From Candidatus Borrarchaeum weybense (GTDB taxonomy: Archaea > Asgardarchaeota > Sifarchaeia > Borrarchaeales > Borrarchaeaceae), in contig JAHQJS010000008.1 in assembly GCA_019057385.1 (NCBI GenBank), forward strand, positions 124,001 through 188,000: a DNA stretch of 64,000 nt. Reading direction: 5' to 3'. Under the pieces are notes generated by a model, which searched no databases, was not told the DNA's origin, and saw only the letters and a list, made by a program, of their open reading frames with translations. This document shows positions 35,807-45,037 of the stretch, one piece after another. The translations under genes were made by a program, and so were the position numbers. Numbering within the stretch: the stretch's first letter is position 1; each line of letters begins with the position of its first letter.

Positions 35807-36106
35807 TTGATTAGTCAAAAAGTTTTTCAATCAACGTTGAAGAAACTGAAGGCGCATGAAGGCGTGAGGGGAGTTATTGTAACTAATTCTGAAGGACTCC
35901 CTATTAGTTCAACGCTCGATACTGATAAAACAGAAAAAGTTGCCGCATTAATTACTTCACTAGTTGGAAAAGCAAAATCAATCGTAACCGAATTAGATGA
36001 GAAGAACTTAAATTTCTTCACGATAGACACGAAAGGCGGCGAGGTACTAGTTGCACCAGAAGAAACATATATATTGATTGTTTTAAAGGACAAGAGAAAA
36101 GCGTAG
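35807..36106 (+). CDS. Roadblock/LC7 domain protein
   Basis: This 99-residue protein is a minimal roadblock domain: an N-terminal helix, GVRGVIVTNSEGLPISSTLD, a helix with VAALITSLVGKAKSIV, then LNFFTIDTKGGEVLVAPEE and ILIVLK. It resembles MglB and dynein light chain LC7. It starts with TTG at 35807 behind GGAGG. It is likely a partner or regulator of the GTPase encoded at 36849. Confidence 0.9.
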   Translation: MISQKVFQSTLKKLKAHEGVRGVIVTNSEGLPISSTLDTDKTEKVAALITSLVGKAKSIVTELDEKNLNFFTIDTKGGEVLVAPEETYILIVLKDKRKA

Positions 36107-36263
36107 TATCTCACTGGAATTCGTATACAGATTATTAAAATGATCTATACTTTGATGCACGAACAGATTGTGGAGAAACCTACTAGAAAGATTTTATATA
36201 GTAATGTTTCGAATCTTAATCATAAGATAATTATTTTATCAAATCTCAAGAAGTGAATTAAAG

Positions 36264-36749
36264 ATGCTAAATGTTAAAGCATTTGATGAAATCCTTAGTA
36301 AGATTATAAAGAGCGAAAGCGGCATTAAGAAAGTCATTTTAGTAGACAGGACAGGTCTCACAATTGCACATGTAAGCAAGTTTAGTTACTACCCGGTAGA
36401 TATCGACGGAATTGGGGCCATCGCCAGTGCAGTGTTTTGTGCTAGTGAAGAACAAGGTAAAAACCTGGATATCGGCGAACTAAAGATTGTGACTTCCGAA
36501 TTTGATGACGGCAAAATATTTGCAGCAAGCTGTGGAAAAGGCGTCTTATGCGTGATTACCGAAGCCGATGTCAACATTGGAATGGTTCGACTTGTCATCA
36601 AGAAAGGATCCGACAAACTGCAACAAATCTTAGATGAGTTCCTTGCCGAGAAACCAACAGCAGCACCTACGCCAACACCCGAAACAACGAAGGAACTTGC
36701 AGAAAAAGAAGAACTTGAGGCTGCTCTCAAAGAATTAGAGAAATTCTAA
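36264..36749 (+). CDS. Roadblock/LC7 protein with C-terminal extension
   Basis: The product has 161 residues. Residues 1-120 form the roadblock domain (GIKKVILVDRTGLTIAHVSK, then IGAIASAVFCASEEQGKNL). A linker PTAAPTPTPETT and a charged helix (ELAEKEELEAALKELEKF) follow, which could dimerise or contact a partner. It lies 99 bp before the GTPase gene in the same direction. Confidence 0.85.
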   Translation: MLNVKAFDEILSKIIKSESGIKKVILVDRTGLTIAHVSKFSYYPVDIDGIGAIASAVFCASEEQGKNLDIGELKIVTSEFDDGKIFAASCGKGVLCVITEADVNIGMVRLVIKKGSDKLQQILDEFLAEKPTAAPTPTPETTKELAEKEELEAALKELEKF

Positions 36750-36848
36750 ATCTTTTACCTTTTTATATTTGCTTTATTTCTAGTTCTCACTCTGTTTTTA
36801 ACACTTAAGCCTGATTTAGTTTACTCAAGAGGCGGACAGAGGATTATC

Positions 36849-37436
36849 ATGAAAAAAGATGCGTCAGGGAGGATACATTTCAAAATTGTCTTCGTGGGTG
36901 CATCACCTTCAGGAAAAACTACTGCACTTAAATGGATACATCAAAATGTCGAGGGTTATAATAAAGGCGGTTTTACTTCAGTCGACGATCCAAACGGTTT
37001 CACTCTATATTTCGACTATACAACATTAATGTCTGACTCCAATGTTATTTTTGATGTATATACAGTTGCAGGCCAAAAACGTCATAAACATCAGCGAAAT
37101 GTAGTTTTAAAGGGCACTGATGGAATTATTTTCGTTGTTGACAGTTCTCGAAAGATGATGCCTGATAATAAATTCAGTGCTGATGAAATACGAGAATATG
37201 TTAATAACAAACTTGATAGTAAACTCCCAATGGTTATTATGCTAAATAAACGAGATGCTCCAGATTCTCTAACTAAGAAGGCGATTTTAGCAGAACTTGA
37301 ATTAGTAAAATATCCAGTTTACGAAACTATTGCAATAAAAGGAATAGGAATTAAAAATGCGTTCACGTCCCTTGCACGTGAAATTTTATCGCAAAATCTT
37401 CATGAAATTGAAGATAAAAAAAGAATGGCGTCCTAA
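36849..37436 (+). CDS. Small Ras-like GTPase (Arf/MglA-like)
   Basis: The product has 195 residues. G1 is VGASPSGKTT (17-25), switch II is VAGQKRHK (73-80, AGQ in place of DxxG), and G4 is NKRD (133-136). FVVDSS follows strand 5's usual pattern. The AGQ form and lack of a C-terminal lipid-attachment cysteine resemble MglA-, Arf- and Gtr-like archaeal GTPases rather than Rab. It is flanked on both sides by roadblock genes, which in bacteria (MglB) and eukaryotes encode GTPase regulators. Confidence 0.9.
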   Translation: MKKDASGRIHFKIVFVGASPSGKTTALKWIHQNVEGYNKGGFTSVDDPNGFTLYFDYTTLMSDSNVIFDVYTVAGQKRHKHQRNVVLKGTDGIIFVVDSSRKMMPDNKFSADEIREYVNNKLDSKLPMVIMLNKRDAPDSLTKKAILAELELVKYPVYETIAIKGIGIKNAFTSLAREILSQNLHEIEDKKRMAS

Positions 37437-37614
37437 GAAGAGTTCTCCGCTTTTCAGTAAACTGTAAAGTTAGGTTTCAGTGAAGAGTCCTTCTCGCCGA
37501 TAAAGTTAAATGTGAAGATCTAGATTACCTCAATGTGGAGTATTTAACATGCATTTCATTTTATAAATAAACCTTGTTTCAGAAATCAAAATGGGTTTTT
37601 AAGGAAGTGACTTC

Positions 37615-37983
37615 ATGGAGGAAAAAGAAGGTGCATTACTAAGAATTCTTAAGGAGCTTAGAACAACAGTTGCATCAATAGAAGCGGCAGCAATAGTTAG
37701 CGTGGAAGGATTACCTATAACTAGTGACCTTCCTGGCGACATTGACGAAACGCGAATTGCTGCTATGACTGCTGCCATGCTTTCGCTAGGCGAAAGAGCA
37801 GCGATTGAGCTTGGCAAAGGTGAATTAGAAAGAATTTTTGTAGAAGGAAAAGATGGACACGTGATTGCGAGCGGTGCTGGAGAAAATGCGGTGTTAACTG
37901 TTAGCACAATAAAAGGGGCGAAATTAGGGCTAATATTTTTAGAAATGAAACGTGCAGTAGAGAAAATATCTGAAATTCTCTGA
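37615..37983 (+). CDS. Roadblock/LC7 domain protein
   Basis: The product has 122 residues with LRTTVASIEAAAIVSVEGLPITSDLP near the N-terminus, MTAAMLSLGERAAIELGKG in the central helix, and VLTVSTIKGAKLGLIFLEMK near the end. It is the classic roadblock form. Its TGA stop at 37981-37983 is the first three bases of a transposon end (TGACATACTCCC), so the last residues (EIL) may be shortened compared with the ancestral gene. Confidence 0.88.
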   Translation: MEEKEGALLRILKELRTTVASIEAAAIVSVEGLPITSDLPGDIDETRIAAMTAAMLSLGERAAIELGKGELERIFVEGKDGHVIASGAGENAVLTVSTIKGAKLGLIFLEMKRAVEKISEIL

Positions 37984-38017
37984 CATACTCCCACAGTTAA
38001 AGCAGTGAGGTTCTACA
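37981..38017 (-). repeat. TnpB-type element end
   Basis: TGACATACTCCCACAG then AGCAGTGAGGTTCTAC pairs CTCCCAC with GTGAGG imperfectly. Its order matches a right end read on the minus strand. GC-rich sequence continues to about 38100 (GGGGCGTGCCACCGCCC) before the next element. It borders the roadblock gene stop. Confidence 0.45.
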
Positions 38018-38128
38018 TTTCTATGGTGAGAAATGAGGGGCGTGCCACCGCCCTGTTAACGACTCCCGCAGAGAGGAGTTCTCCCTGAGCGAGCCCTATA
38101 TTTCCATTGATAATAATTGCAGACAATT

Positions 38129-38325
38129 AAGCAAGAAAGCACCACCGCTTTAGCGTGGTGAGGAATTGCGTGGTGTTTATATAGTTTTTGGTAATAACAC
38201 TCTTTGAGTACCTACGGGGCGTAGGGAATTTACGCCTGTGGAGATAAGACCTCCGTAACCCGTCAAGGGGATCGAGTCTGTCGTAGAAGCAGGAAGCCTC
38301 GAGGCTTTAGCACGAGGTAGCTCAC
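38129..38325 (+). mobile_element. Non-autonomous TnpB-type element (short form)
   Basis: The left end is AAGCAAGAAAGCACCACCGC then GCGTGGTGAGGAATTGCG and a TTTATATAG run. The right end is GCAGGAAGCCTCGAGGC then GCACGAGGTAGCTCAC. Between them, GGCGTA (38218-38223) pairs with TACGCC (38231-38236) around GGGAATT, and GTGGAG...GACCTCCGTAACCC follows. The whole is 197 bp, an inverted-copy match to the element at 32654. Confidence 0.7.
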
Positions 38326-38630
38326 CGAACTACACTGGACCACACCACAGGGGCTTCATCTTCTGTGATCCTACCAGAGGTCTTGTATCCCTGCCATCCC
38401 TGCCTTCCCTCTGATAGTCATACGTTGATTGATGCCTTTATGCACAGCCCCAGAGTCTATACCATCTCTCTGTCTTACCCACCCTCCACCAGACTGTGCG
38501 GCAATGACCACTTTACAGAGTGGGCCAAAACTATTTAAGTGTTAGGGAGACCCCGTGATGAAAATGATGGCAGTGAACATCAACTACCGCAATTCATCCC
38601 ACACCTGAAGCAGTGGGCTTTCTTGCTTAG
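38325..38630 (-). mobile_element. Non-autonomous TnpB-type element
   Basis: On the minus strand the left end is CTAAGCAAGAAAGCCCACTG then GTGGGATGAATTGCGG, and the right end is GAAGCCCCTGTGG then CCAGTGTAGTTC. It is joined tail to tail with the element at 38129. Its inner block TGTGATCCTACCAGAGGTC...TATCCCT (38365 on) is shared with the elements at 32362 and 61664. Confidence 0.65.
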
Positions 38631-38816
38631 CTACCTGTAAGTTGTCCATAATAATACCCAAATGGAACTTTTTCTTTTTAAAACCTAAAAAAGGTTTAAA
38701 TGAAAACGTGTCGTCAATAAAATGGTTTATAAGTTATATAGCTAAATGAACATTTATTATTTTCATATCAATATTCAAAGAGCTCGTTTCTCGAAAAAGA
38801 GCGTGAGGTGTTAAAA

Positions 38817-40376
38817 TTGAGCGAAAAACGATCTACGCTTGATAAAGTAATGGAGGTATCACTTAGAAGGGGTCTAGTCTTCCCAACTGCCGAAATCTAC
38901 GGTGGTTTTGCGGGCGTTTACGATTTCGGTCCTGTAGGGAGCTTCCTAAGAGAAAATCTGATCAATTTTTGGTTACAATACTTTGTAAAAACTGAGATTG
39001 ATCCTCCAGTTTACTTACTGAGTGGAGGAACTGTGTTACCTTTCGAAGTTCTAAAAGCTTCGGGACATGTTGACCACTTTGTTGACCCCATCGTTTCATG
39101 TTCGTCCCCAGAATGCAAGACAGAATTCCGTGCCGATCATCTTATTGAAGATGCTACAGGACAATTTGTTGAAGGATTGGATGAACAAGAATTAACTCGA
39201 ATTATACGCGAGAATAATATAAGATGCCCAAACTGTGACTCTGAATTAGCTGACGTGACGATTTTTAATCTCATGTTGGCCACAAAGGTCGGTGCAGGTA
39301 AGGGCACTGTGGCGTATATGAGACCCGAGACCGCACAGATAATGTTCCTAGACTTCAAAAGAACAGCTATTAGCATGAGAGCGAAGCTTCCTTTTGGTAT
39401 AGCTCAAGTTGGAAGTTCTTACAGAAATGAAATCTCACCGAGAAAAGGCCTTATTCGCCTAAGAGAATTCGAACAGATGGAAATCGAAATGTTTGTAGAC
39501 CCCGCCACTCTAAATGAACAACCCAATTTTGATGAAATTAAAAATGTCAAGTTAAGACTTTTGACAAGAGAGGGTCAAGAGAAAGAACCACAAGAAATCT
39601 TAGAAATAACTGCAGACGAATCTGTAAAGCAGAATATCTTACCGAACCAATATTTTGCGTATTATTTAGCAAAAGAAACAGTTTTTTACACTCGTTGCGG
39701 TATTCCACGGGATAAATTCAGGTTTAGGCACATGAAACCCGAGGAGACGCCGCACTATTCAGGCGGGAACTGGGATTTAGAGATCGAATTACCAAGAGGC
39801 GAAAATTCACAAATAGTTGAGATTGTTGGCAACGCTTATCGTCAAGCCTATGATCTTGGTAATCATGCAAAACATAGCGGTGAAGATCTCAGTATTGAGA
39901 CAGAAAATGGCGAAAACATCATCGCTCATGTTGTTGAACCTTCATTCGGAGTAGACAGAAGTACTCATTGTATCTTAGAACACTGTTTCAGAGAAAAAGG
40001 TGTCGATAGAGATTGGACATGGTTTCAATTTCCTAATGTTATCGCACCAATTTCGGTTCAAGTCTATCCTTTAATGCGAAAAGATGGGATGCCTGAAAAG
40101 GCAAGGGACATTTATGTCAAATTAAAAAAAGATGCTGGATTTAATGCTATATATGATCAGGCTGGATCTATTGGAAGGAGATATGCACGTGCTGACGAAA
40201 TCGGATGTCCTTATTGCTTAACAATAGACTATACAACATTAGAAGATGACTCCGTTACAATACGTGACCGCGATTCGATGAAACAAATCCGAGTACCTTT
40301 AAGTAAACTTGTCGATATACTGAGACAATTACTTGAGGAAAACATCAAATTTGCAGAGGCAGGTCAGCCTGTCTAG
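38817..40376 (+). CDS. glyS: Glycyl-tRNA synthetase, archaeal/eukaryotic alpha2 type
   Basis: This class II synthetase has about 519 residues. Motifs visible are RGLVFPTAEIYGGFAGVYDFGP at the start (the GlyRS glycine-pocket region), a zinc site with CSSPEC and CPNCDS, motif 2 VGSSYRNEISPRKGLIRLREF, and motif 3 around VVEPSFGVDRS. The C-terminal anticodon-binding domain (APISVQVYPLM...DAGFNAIYDQAGSIGRRYARADEIG) is complete. I chose TTG at 38817, six nt after GAGGTG; GTG at 38808 overlaps the ribosome-binding site. Confidence 0.97.
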   Translation: MSEKRSTLDKVMEVSLRRGLVFPTAEIYGGFAGVYDFGPVGSFLRENLINFWLQYFVKTEIDPPVYLLSGGTVLPFEVLKASGHVDHFVDPIVSCSSPECKTEFRADHLIEDATGQFVEGLDEQELTRIIRENNIRCPNCDSELADVTIFNLMLATKVGAGKGTVAYMRPETAQIMFLDFKRTAISMRAKLPFGIAQVGSSYRNEISPRKGLIRLREFEQMEIEMFVDPATLNEQPNFDEIKNVKLRLLTREGQEKEPQEILEITADESVKQNILPNQYFAYYLAKETVFYTRCGIPRDKFRFRHMKPEETPHYSGGNWDLEIELPRGENSQIVEIVGNAYRQAYDLGNHAKHSGEDLSIETENGENIIAHVVEPSFGVDRSTHCILEHCFREKGVDRDWTWFQFPNVIAPISVQVYPLMRKDGMPEKARDIYVKLKKDAGFNAIYDQAGSIGRRYARADEIGCPYCLTIDYTTLEDDSVTIRDRDSMKQIRVPLSKLVDILRQLLEENIKFAEAGQPV

Positions 40377-40572
40377 TTTTTTAATTAACCTTGTTCCATC
40401 TTTGTGGTGGTATTTATATTTTTTTAATATTTCATTAGATTAGTGTACATACCGATCGCTAACTCCTCGTTCTTCGATTAAAGTGCTTCCTAGCGATAAA
40501 ATATTTAAGTATCGGAATGGATTAATCTAAGTATCGGATGTATGGATCGCCCCGCTCCAGGAGACTCGCCCT

Positions 40573-40992
40573 ATGGCAAAGAAAAAGAAAAAAGAATCAA
40601 AAGCAAGCCAAGAACAGAAAATTCAGGCACTCCTTGATGAACTGATCGATGGTGAAGAGATCACGGATGGTGCCGTTGTCAGTACTGTTGGATTACCTAT
40701 AGTCAATAACTTTTCTGAAGATATGCCTGAAATCACTATAAGTGCTATGGCATCCTCAGTTTTAGCAATAGCAACAGAGGGACATGGTTCTCCTGATCTT
40801 GGCGAAATGAAGGCAGCAATTTTAGACTTCAATAATGGTAGTATCATCTTAAAAAAGATCTATGGACCTAATTATCTTGGTATTCTTATTATCTATACAA
40901 CTTTGCAGACGTCAAATCAAATTAGTTCTTTATTAGATAGAATTGAAATATCTGCTGCTAAATTAGCAACAATCATGTTAAATTCCCAATAA
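40573..40992 (+). CDS. Roadblock-like protein with a lysine-rich N-terminus
   Basis: The product has 139 residues. After MAKKKKKESKASQEQK comes a helix, GAVVSTVGLPIVNNFSEDMP, a helix (ISAMASSVLAIATEGH), and LGILIIYTTLQTSNQISSLL. The strands and helices match the roadblock layout, though it is more diverged than the others. The basic tail may bind a membrane or nucleic acid. GGAG lies before the ATG. Confidence 0.7.
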   Translation: MAKKKKKESKASQEQKIQALLDELIDGEEITDGAVVSTVGLPIVNNFSEDMPEITISAMASSVLAIATEGHGSPDLGEMKAAILDFNNGSIILKKIYGPNYLGILIIYTTLQTSNQISSLLDRIEISAAKLATIMLNSQ

Positions 40993-41142
40993 CATACATG
41001 AACGGTTTGCCATTAACCAATACTAAAAACTAGATCAACTATTCTTCTTCTTTTTCAAAATATTTATTTTCTTAATGAATGATGAAGCAATTAGCTGTTT
41101 TTTTAATGATTGTGATTTTTCCTGATAGTGTTATTAAAGCGC

Positions 41143-42831
41143 TCACATATATCCTAAGCCTTTTAATCGTTCCATGATTTCTAATTCTTCCTCTTTAGTA
41201 AGTATTTCTCGTTCATCATCTTCTATTTCTTCATTCTTTCTTGTTTCTTCTTCGATTTTTTCTAATCTGTTGTAAAGAACTGAATTAGTATCAAATATGT
41301 TTCTGAGAACGTTTCCATCCATCATTTGAGGAATTGGTATATCCAATATGTGCAAAATTGTTGGTGCGATATCCATAACATTTGCCTCTACTTGGACAGG
41401 GTGTATATCTTTTCCAAATGACATGAAAACTCCGTTAATATCATGTGCAGCCTTCCAAATATGTCCATTTGGTTCATTCGTTGATTTTTGCGCCAGATCT
41501 TTTTTATTGCTAAATATATCATTTCCGAAACCACCAAACATGGCAAACCCATCATTTAATTGAATTAATAGATCTGGTGCATCCTTTAAATATGGGCCAG
41601 CATAGATTTCTTCACGTTTGTAGATTTTTGATACTATTTTTCTGCCCGTTTCTGGTTCAGTGAGTTTAGAGAGTTTAAATGCAATCGAATCTCGCAAATC
41701 ATTATATTCTTCTGGATTAACTATTCCATTCTGTTCTCTGCCCTTTAAATTAATTCTTAAACCTTGACCAGTAAAAGAGTAAGAAAAAGCTTTAGTTTTA
41801 TGCCAATCACAATATTTACGAATATTACTTAAATTTAGTGCAAAAAATGAAATGAGACGTTTTGGAATCACCTTATGAAGTATCTTGTACCATTTCGAGT
41901 GAGCATGTCTCATTAGTACAGCATTACTACTTTCGGTAGTAAAACCATGCTTAATTAACCATGCTGAGAAGGAGCCTTGGCTTTTAAGATGAAGCAATCC
42001 TATGCTTTTTAGCCAGTTGTTAATATAGAAGTCTCGTTTTACTTGTTGAAACCCGTGATCCGATACAATAAAATTAATTGTGTTCTCATCAAGTTTTTGA
42101 AGAATTTCACTAATAATCGAATCTATCAACTCATAATATTTGAGAATGACATTATACCTTATTGCTCCTTTTGATGTGTTCATCTGAAGATGAGTGTCCC
42201 AAAGAAAGTGTTGTAGACGATCTGAACCGACAAATATAACCATAAAAAAGTCCCAATCTTTTTCTTCCATTAAATATAAAACTGCGCGTTTTCTTGCTTC
42301 TGTTAGATGGTAAATGTCATTTACAAAGATTGATTTATGATTTAAATAAAATTCTTCTACATCCACATCTATACGATAATCAGGCACGTTGTCAAGTAAT
42401 TCCTGCTTTAAAGAATTTGGATAGGTAAAATTACTTTCCATTCCAGGTGATCCCAATCCTGAGATCATTAATCCATTAACCTTTTCAGGTGGATAGGTAA
42501 ACGGAAAATTCACTATGACTGTCTTTTTACCATTTTCATTCAATATATGCCATATTGCTTTACCCTTCCGCTTTTTTAAGTAACTTAATTTGAGATCATA
42601 ACCATCAGAAGTTTCTGCAAAGAAATCAAAAATCCCATGTCTTCCAGGATTCGTTCCTGTGACAATTGAGGTCCACGCCGGCGGACTAAGCGGTGGAATT
42701 GTACTCTTAAGAAATCCGCTTGCACCTTGTTTAACTACTTTAGAAAAGGTAGGAAGCTTATGTAAATTGGGTTTAATTATTTCAAAAGTTGCACCATCAA
42801 TTCCTATTACAAAAACCTTCTTTTCAGCCAT
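41143..42831 (-). CDS. Alkaline-phosphatase-superfamily phosphodiesterase/nucleotide pyrophosphatase
   Basis: The product has about 562 residues. The N-terminal VFVIGIDGATFEI contains the first metal-binding Asp, and PPLSPPAWTSIVTGTNPGRHG has the nucleophile Thr/Ser. NFIVSDHGFQ gives the Asp-His metal ligands, and GHIWKAAHDINGVFMSFG and DIAPTILHILDIP occur near the end. No signal peptide is seen, so it may be cytoplasmic. I chose ATG at 42831 with GGTGAA upstream; GTG at 42840 is also in frame. The substrate is unknown. Confidence 0.85.
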   Translation of the reverse strand: MAEKKVFVIGIDGATFEIIKPNLHKLPTFSKVVKQGASGFLKSTIPPLSPPAWTSIVTGTNPGRHGIFDFFAETSDGYDLKLSYLKKRKGKAIWHILNENGKKTVIVNFPFTYPPEKVNGLMISGLGSPGMESNFTYPNSLKQELLDNVPDYRIDVDVEEFYLNHKSIFVNDIYHLTEARKRAVLYLMEEKDWDFFMVIFVGSDRLQHFLWDTHLQMNTSKGAIRYNVILKYYELIDSIISEILQKLDENTINFIVSDHGFQQVKRDFYINNWLKSIGLLHLKSQGSFSAWLIKHGFTTESSNAVLMRHAHSKWYKILHKVIPKRLISFFALNLSNIRKYCDWHKTKAFSYSFTGQGLRINLKGREQNGIVNPEEYNDLRDSIAFKLSKLTEPETGRKIVSKIYKREEIYAGPYLKDAPDLLIQLNDGFAMFGGFGNDIFSNKKDLAQKSTNEPNGHIWKAAHDINGVFMSFGKDIHPVQVEANVMDIAPTILHILDIPIPQMMDGNVLRNIFDTNSVLYNRLEKIEEETRKNEEIEDDEREILTKEEELEIMERLKGLGYM

Positions 42832-42842
42832 ATGTTTCACCG

Positions 42843-42876
<34 letters not shown>

Positions 42877-42928
42877 GGGCAGGGATTGTCCATCGATCCT
42901 GTTTGACATATCCCGCTGGGAATGGATG

Positions 42929-42967
42929 ACTCAGGAAATCCCCCTACAAGTAGGGGTGGTAGTTCAC
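42929..42967 (+). repeat. TnpB-element right end
   Basis: CTCAGGAAATCCCCCTAC then AAGTAGGGGTGGTAGTTCAC is a clear right end: CCCCCTAC pairs with GTAGGGG. No left end is seen upstream; only about 50 bp of GC-rich sequence separates it from the ATC tract. Its last bases form the stop codon of RqcH on the other strand. Confidence 0.65.
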
Positions 42968-44985
42968 GTTTCGAGTATTTTAGAGTTTCCTGAAGGCAGA
43001 ACCCTTGTAATTTCATCCACAGATAGTTTTTTAATCTTATTTTTATCATCATCCTTTGCATGTCTTAAAAGAATTTCCTTAATGTGTCGTGCCAATTTGC
43101 CGCTAGAAATCTCTCCTGGAACTACAGTGATATAGTTTTCCGTTTGATTTGATATTGCAGGAAGGGGGCCGCTAAGTGGTAGTGCAAAATCATTCTCTAT
43201 TTTAACACCTATAGCTATTTTTAGTGGATTATTTTTTAAAAATGTCCTCTCACCACGAACTATAACGCCTCCTTTTGGAATATATTCACCAGAAGGTGCG
43301 GTTTCCGAAACTTGAGTTGCTTTGACATAATAAACGTCTCCTGCGCCTAAACCACTTTTCCATGCTCTTGAATATGAAACAGCAAATTGTGCAGCTTCTC
43401 TTAACGTAGTTTCGGGTACATCGTTTCCTTCAGTTTTTATTACTACATAGGGCGCGCCTGCCATTTCAGCGTGCATAAATAAATCCTCGGTATCCATATA
43501 TCGTTTGAAGAGGCTCTTATTAGACGTTATATCACGACCGCCAAGGACTAAGAAATCATCTGATGAAATAAAGAATCGAAATTTTTCATACCATTTTCTT
43601 TTTCGTTTCTTTTTTAGAGCAACGTCTTCTTCGGCCTTGTCATGTCCTTTTTCCTTTAATTTCTCGATTTTTTGTGATGTTTTTTTCAATGCTTTCTTTG
43701 CGCCTTCAATTTTTGAAGCGGTCTTCTTGGCAGAATCGTACCAGTTAGAGGCTACTTCTTCAATGGACTGATGAAGACGAAAAACTATCTCTTTTTCATT
43801 TAAAGTAATTATAATTGCTTTATTTGCAGGATCTATATTTTTAATCATTTCTGCTGATCTTATCCCATTCGTTTTTCCTTCTTCTATCCTTTTTTGTATT
43901 TCATCCCATGTAACTCTCTTATCATGCGCAGAGGAAATTGTATGTAAGATTTCGCGAAGATCAGCACTATATAAATAGATTTCTTCAGCAATTTGTTTCA
44001 TTTCGATTTCTGATTTTTGCAGTTCTTCAATTGTCTTTGCTTGTTGATCACGTATTCTTTCCAGTTTTGCTAGTTTGTCTTCCGCTGGACTAGTAATTGC
44101 TTCTGCTATCTCTGATTTTTCAATCTCACCGAAGTAGAAATCTAGTCCTTCGTTGAAAGATGATATTTTTTTAGTTACAAAATTTGAATACGTCATTAAA
44201 TGAATAGGTGTGACATCAAAAGGAGTAGAATTTTCGTAAATTATTTCAGGGCTAAGATGTCCCTCTTTTAAGGGTTGGAAGATTGATTTTATCGCTTCCA
44301 TTATAACAAGAACATGCTCATCATCGATGTTCGAAGATGGTGTTGTCTTTTCAATTTCTGCTCTGAGACAAATCTCTTCAGCAAAAATCTTCTTGATGTT
44401 GAAAAAATGTGTTAGAGTACGAGCAATATTCCCTGTGGATGATTCTATAATTTCCTTCAACCTATTCTTAGTAATTTGGAATATGTCAATTCCTCGGCTT
44501 GGTGGATATTGATAATTTCTTTTTGGGAGAACATCTCGGTCTTTCATTTTCCTATAATGCCGAGCGATTAGAATTTGTTCATTAGGATCAAGAAGCAGTA
44601 TATTCCCATGACCGAAAAGTTCAATAATGAGTGTATATTTATCCGTCAGTTGCCCTACTTCGAGTAGTATTATTCGATCGAAATTATATTGACGAATGTC
44701 AATTACGCGTCTATTCCTCAAATATTTCCGTAACGTGTGACAAAAATTAGGCGGTATCTTTGGCGGGGTTCTCACATATTCAGTGAGATGAAACCTTTGA
44801 AAGGGTGAAGTCTGAACTAGGACATTAAAACTGCCCTCATCGGTCTTTCGAAGTTTCCAAATAAACATAGAATCAATTTGATAAATATTATCAATCCATG
44901 AATCTTTGATTCTATCTTTGCATTCCATTAAAACTGCAAATATATCAACATTCGACATATCGTTCTTCATTATCTCGTGCCTCAA
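42964..44985 (-). CDS. rqcH: RqcH/Tae2-type NFACT ribosome quality control protein
   Basis: The product has 673 residues. The NFACT-N domain occupies about residues 1-300 (MSNVDIFAVLMECKDRI, then FGHGNILLLD), a long coiled coil spans about 310-470, and NFACT-R (DUF814) about 475-600 with FFISSDDFLVLGGRDITSNK, DLFMHAEMAGAPYVVIK and GLGAGDVYYV. Homologues bind stalled 50S/60S subunits with peptidyl-tRNA and, in many lineages, add C-terminal tails. The TGA stop is made by the transposon end at 42929-42967, so the natural C-terminus may have been altered. It is divergent from the EMC6-like gene. Confidence 0.93.
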   Translation of the reverse strand: MRHEIMKNDMSNVDIFAVLMECKDRIKDSWIDNIYQIDSMFIWKLRKTDEGSFNVLVQTSPFQRFHLTEYVRTPPKIPPNFCHTLRKYLRNRRVIDIRQYNFDRIILLEVGQLTDKYTLIIELFGHGNILLLDPNEQILIARHYRKMKDRDVLPKRNYQYPPSRGIDIFQITKNRLKEIIESSTGNIARTLTHFFNIKKIFAEEICLRAEIEKTTPSSNIDDEHVLVIMEAIKSIFQPLKEGHLSPEIIYENSTPFDVTPIHLMTYSNFVTKKISSFNEGLDFYFGEIEKSEIAEAITSPAEDKLAKLERIRDQQAKTIEELQKSEIEMKQIAEEIYLYSADLREILHTISSAHDKRVTWDEIQKRIEEGKTNGIRSAEMIKNIDPANKAIIITLNEKEIVFRLHQSIEEVASNWYDSAKKTASKIEGAKKALKKTSQKIEKLKEKGHDKAEEDVALKKKRKRKWYEKFRFFISSDDFLVLGGRDITSNKSLFKRYMDTEDLFMHAEMAGAPYVVIKTEGNDVPETTLREAAQFAVSYSRAWKSGLGAGDVYYVKATQVSETAPSGEYIPKGGVIVRGERTFLKNNPLKIAIGVKIENDFALPLSGPLPAISNQTENYITVVPGEISSGKLARHIKEILLRHAKDDDKNKIKKLSVDEITRVLPSGNSKILET

Positions 44986-45037
44986 CTTGGAGGTTAGGTG
45001 GTGTATTAACTTGGATATTTCAAGTAGAATTTATTGG

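Noticed and set aside
28632..38630. Repeated hairpins as a CRISPR array
   Set aside because: The repeats are in both orientations, far apart and irregular, with no unit-spacer rhythm; they are transposon ends.
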